Shown piece by piece: positions 5,397-6,673 of a stretch of 6,673 nt of DNA. The translations under genes were made by a program, and so were the position numbers. The notes under the pieces are model-generated. The model was given only the letters and a program-made list of their open reading frames with translations, did no database searches and had not been told where the DNA came from. The stretch's first letter is position 1, and each line of letters starts with the position of its first letter. Location of the stretch: contig JAISKU010000192.1 in NCBI GenBank assembly GCA_031261245.1, forward strand, positions 1-6,673. The letters run 5' to 3'. This stretch comes from Oscillospiraceae bacterium. GTDB lineage: Bacteria > Bacillota > Clostridia > Oscillospirales > Oscillospiraceae.

Positions 5397-6673
5397 CGTT
5401 TCGTGAGAGGGCAAACAAGATATTTGAGAGCCGCGCGTTCTACATCGTGTTCTCGGTGGTGCTCTCGATTACCCTTTGGGTGTACGTGGAGCGCGTGGAG
5501 AACGAGGACATCGACAGCCTCGGAATCGCCGTGAACGTGGAGTTCCTGAACCCCGAGATAGTCGCGGACAGACGCCTGATAATCACGAGCCTCGGCTCCG
5601 AGCGGCTGACGTTCAAGTTCTCCGGCAAGCGTAGCGCGATCTCAAAGCTGTACGACTCGGGCGCGGTGCGCGTCACGGCGGATCTCGCCGACATCACCTC
5701 GCCGGGACTGAACATGCTCGGCTACACCATCTCCTACGCCGAGGGCATCGACCCCAAGACCGTAACCGTGCTCTCGCGCTCCGACAACTACATCGCCGTC
5801 AACGTCGAGAAGGTGTTTGAGCGGCAGGTGCCCGTAACCGCGATATACTCCGGGGACAACGTGGCGGCGGAGGGCTATCAGGCGGAGCCCGCGATATTCG
5901 CCCCCGAGAACGTCACCGTGTACGGCCCGCAGAGCGAGGTGGACCGCGTCACCGCCGTCCGCGTCGATATTCTGCGTGAGAATCTGTCGAAAACCGTCAC
6001 GGCCGAGATGCCGTACACCCCGATCGACGCCGACGGGAACGCCGTCGCGGGCGACAACCTGTCGTTTGACCGCGACACCGTGTCCGTCACGATACCGATA
6101 CGCATGGTGAAGGACATCACGCTGACGGCGACGCTCATCCCCGGCGCGGGCGCGACGATGGAGAACACGGTCGTCACCGTCTCGCCGTCGGTGATAACGC
6201 TCTCCGGCGACACGGAGACGCTCGGCATAATAAACAGCATCACGATAGCGACGATTGATTTGACGAAGTTTGAGTCCTTTTACACGGTCACGGTGCCGAT
6301 CGCCATCCCGAACGACGTGAGCAACCTCACGGGCACGACGGAGGCGGAGATAACGGTGACGATAAAGGGTCTTGAGGTCAAGCACATGTCCGCCTCGAGC
6401 TCAAACCTCCAGATAGTCAACGCGACCGCGGGCCTCACCGCCACGCTGATAACGACGAGCGTGGACGTCGCGATTCGCGGCCCGGCGGAGCTGCTCGACG
6501 CGATAACGCCGGAGAGCGTCCGCGTCGTGGCCGACCTGTCGGAGTTCGGCGGCACGACGGGCACGTTCACCGTCCCGGCGCGCGTGTATCTCGACGGGAG
6601 CTTCGGCGACTGCGCCTCCGTCGGCGACTACAAGGTGACTGTGCGCGTCATAAAGGACATCGACGAGACGACG
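5393..6673 (+). CDS. cdaR: CdaA regulatory protein, YbbR-repeat (right end open)
   Basis: The reading frame opens with ATG at 5393, inside the ATGA shared with the cdaA stop, and stays open for 427 codons to the window edge without a stop. AAGGTGA lies just upstream as a Shine-Dalgarno. One membrane helix near the N-terminus (about 15-32, YIVFSVVLSITLWVYV) is followed by four tandem YbbR-type beta repeats, at roughly 45-139, 144-237, 240-327 and 328-421. The second has the clearest consensus (VPVTAIYSG, ENVTVYGPQSEVDRV). The fourth ends in DYKVTVRVIKDI, so the protein is probably almost complete. The repeats should face the outside of the cell. CdaR is known to bind and modulate CdaA, and the next gene in most Bacillota is glmM, which would lie beyond the edge. 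Confidence 0.93.
   Translation, partial: MTFRERANKIFESRAFYIVFSVVLSITLWVYVERVENEDIDSLGIAVNVEFLNPEIVADRRLIITSLGSERLTFKFSGKRSAISKLYDSGAVRVTADLADITSPGLNMLGYTISYAEGIDPKTVTVLSRSDNYIAVNVEKVFERQVPVTAIYSGDNVAAEGYQAEPAIFAPENVTVYGPQSEVDRVTAVRVDILRENLSKTVTAEMPYTPIDADGNAVAGDNLSFDRDTVSVTIPIRMVKDITLTATLIPGAGATMENTVVTVSPSVITLSGDTETLGIINSITIATIDLTKFESFYTVTVPIAIPNDVSNLTGTTEAEITVTIKGLEVKHMSASSSNLQIVNATAGLTATLITTSVDVAIRGPAELLDAITPESVRVVADLSEFGGTTGTFTVPARVYLDGSFGDCASVGDYKVTVRVIKDIDETT

Noticed and set aside
5642..6570. Minus-strand open frames opposite cdaR
   Set aside because: cdaR is a convincing gene across the same bases, with a membrane helix and YbbR repeats; the antisense frames have no family features.
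1..6673. CRISPR array, tRNA, rRNA, transposase, phage or defence genes
   Set aside because: Nearly every base is accounted for by metabolic and signalling genes, and I saw no spaced repeats, RNA gene signatures or mobile-element proteins.

Overview
The window reads as a piece of a GC-rich anaerobic member of the Bacillota, most likely a clostridium-like gut lineage. Support for this is the cdaA-cdaR pair, a fused hisIE gene, a PHP-type histidinol phosphatase in place of the HisB phosphatase domain, strong G-rich Shine-Dalgarno sites, and a palindromic intergenic repeat of a kind I recall from Clostridia. The lineage is inferred from gene content and style only. Isoleucine codon ATA is used about as often as ATC despite the high GC.

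Left arm, minus strand (4406 down to 1): hisA, hisF, hisIE, a PHP histidinol phosphatase (hisK-type), a malic enzyme, and the N-terminal part of a 4Fe-4S/FAD oxidoreductase of the GltD type that runs off the left edge. Gaps are 54, 2, -14 (overlap), 12 and 9 nt. Several Shine-Dalgarno sites lie inside the end of the preceding gene, so this looks like one operon with translational coupling. HisA, HisF and HisIE cover the PR-ATP to imidazole-glycerol-phosphate steps, and the phosphatase acts later on histidinol phosphate. hisH, hisB, hisC, hisD and hisG are not in the window. Malic enzyme and the Fe-S/flavin oxidoreductase add pyruvate/NAD(P)H metabolism to the tail of the transcript.

Centre (4407-4532): a 126-nt divergent intergenic region. 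It holds two good sigma-A-type promoters placed back to back, one for hisA and one for cdaA. Each has a 17-nt spacer and a TGn extended -10, and each has a small inverted repeat over its -10/start region.

Right arm, plus strand (4533 to 6673): cdaA, encoding the membrane diadenylate cyclase that makes c-di-AMP, overlaps by ATGA with cdaR, encoding its extracytoplasmic YbbR-repeat regulator. cdaR is still open at the right edge.

Most of the window is core metabolism and signalling, and I see no new multi-gene system. The points most worth a second look are the two-hairpin repeat between hisA and hisF that supplies the hisF Shine-Dalgarno, altered active-site residues in HisIE (DCExN for DCDxD) and CdaA (MRHK for TRHR), and the compact divergent promoter with its dyads.
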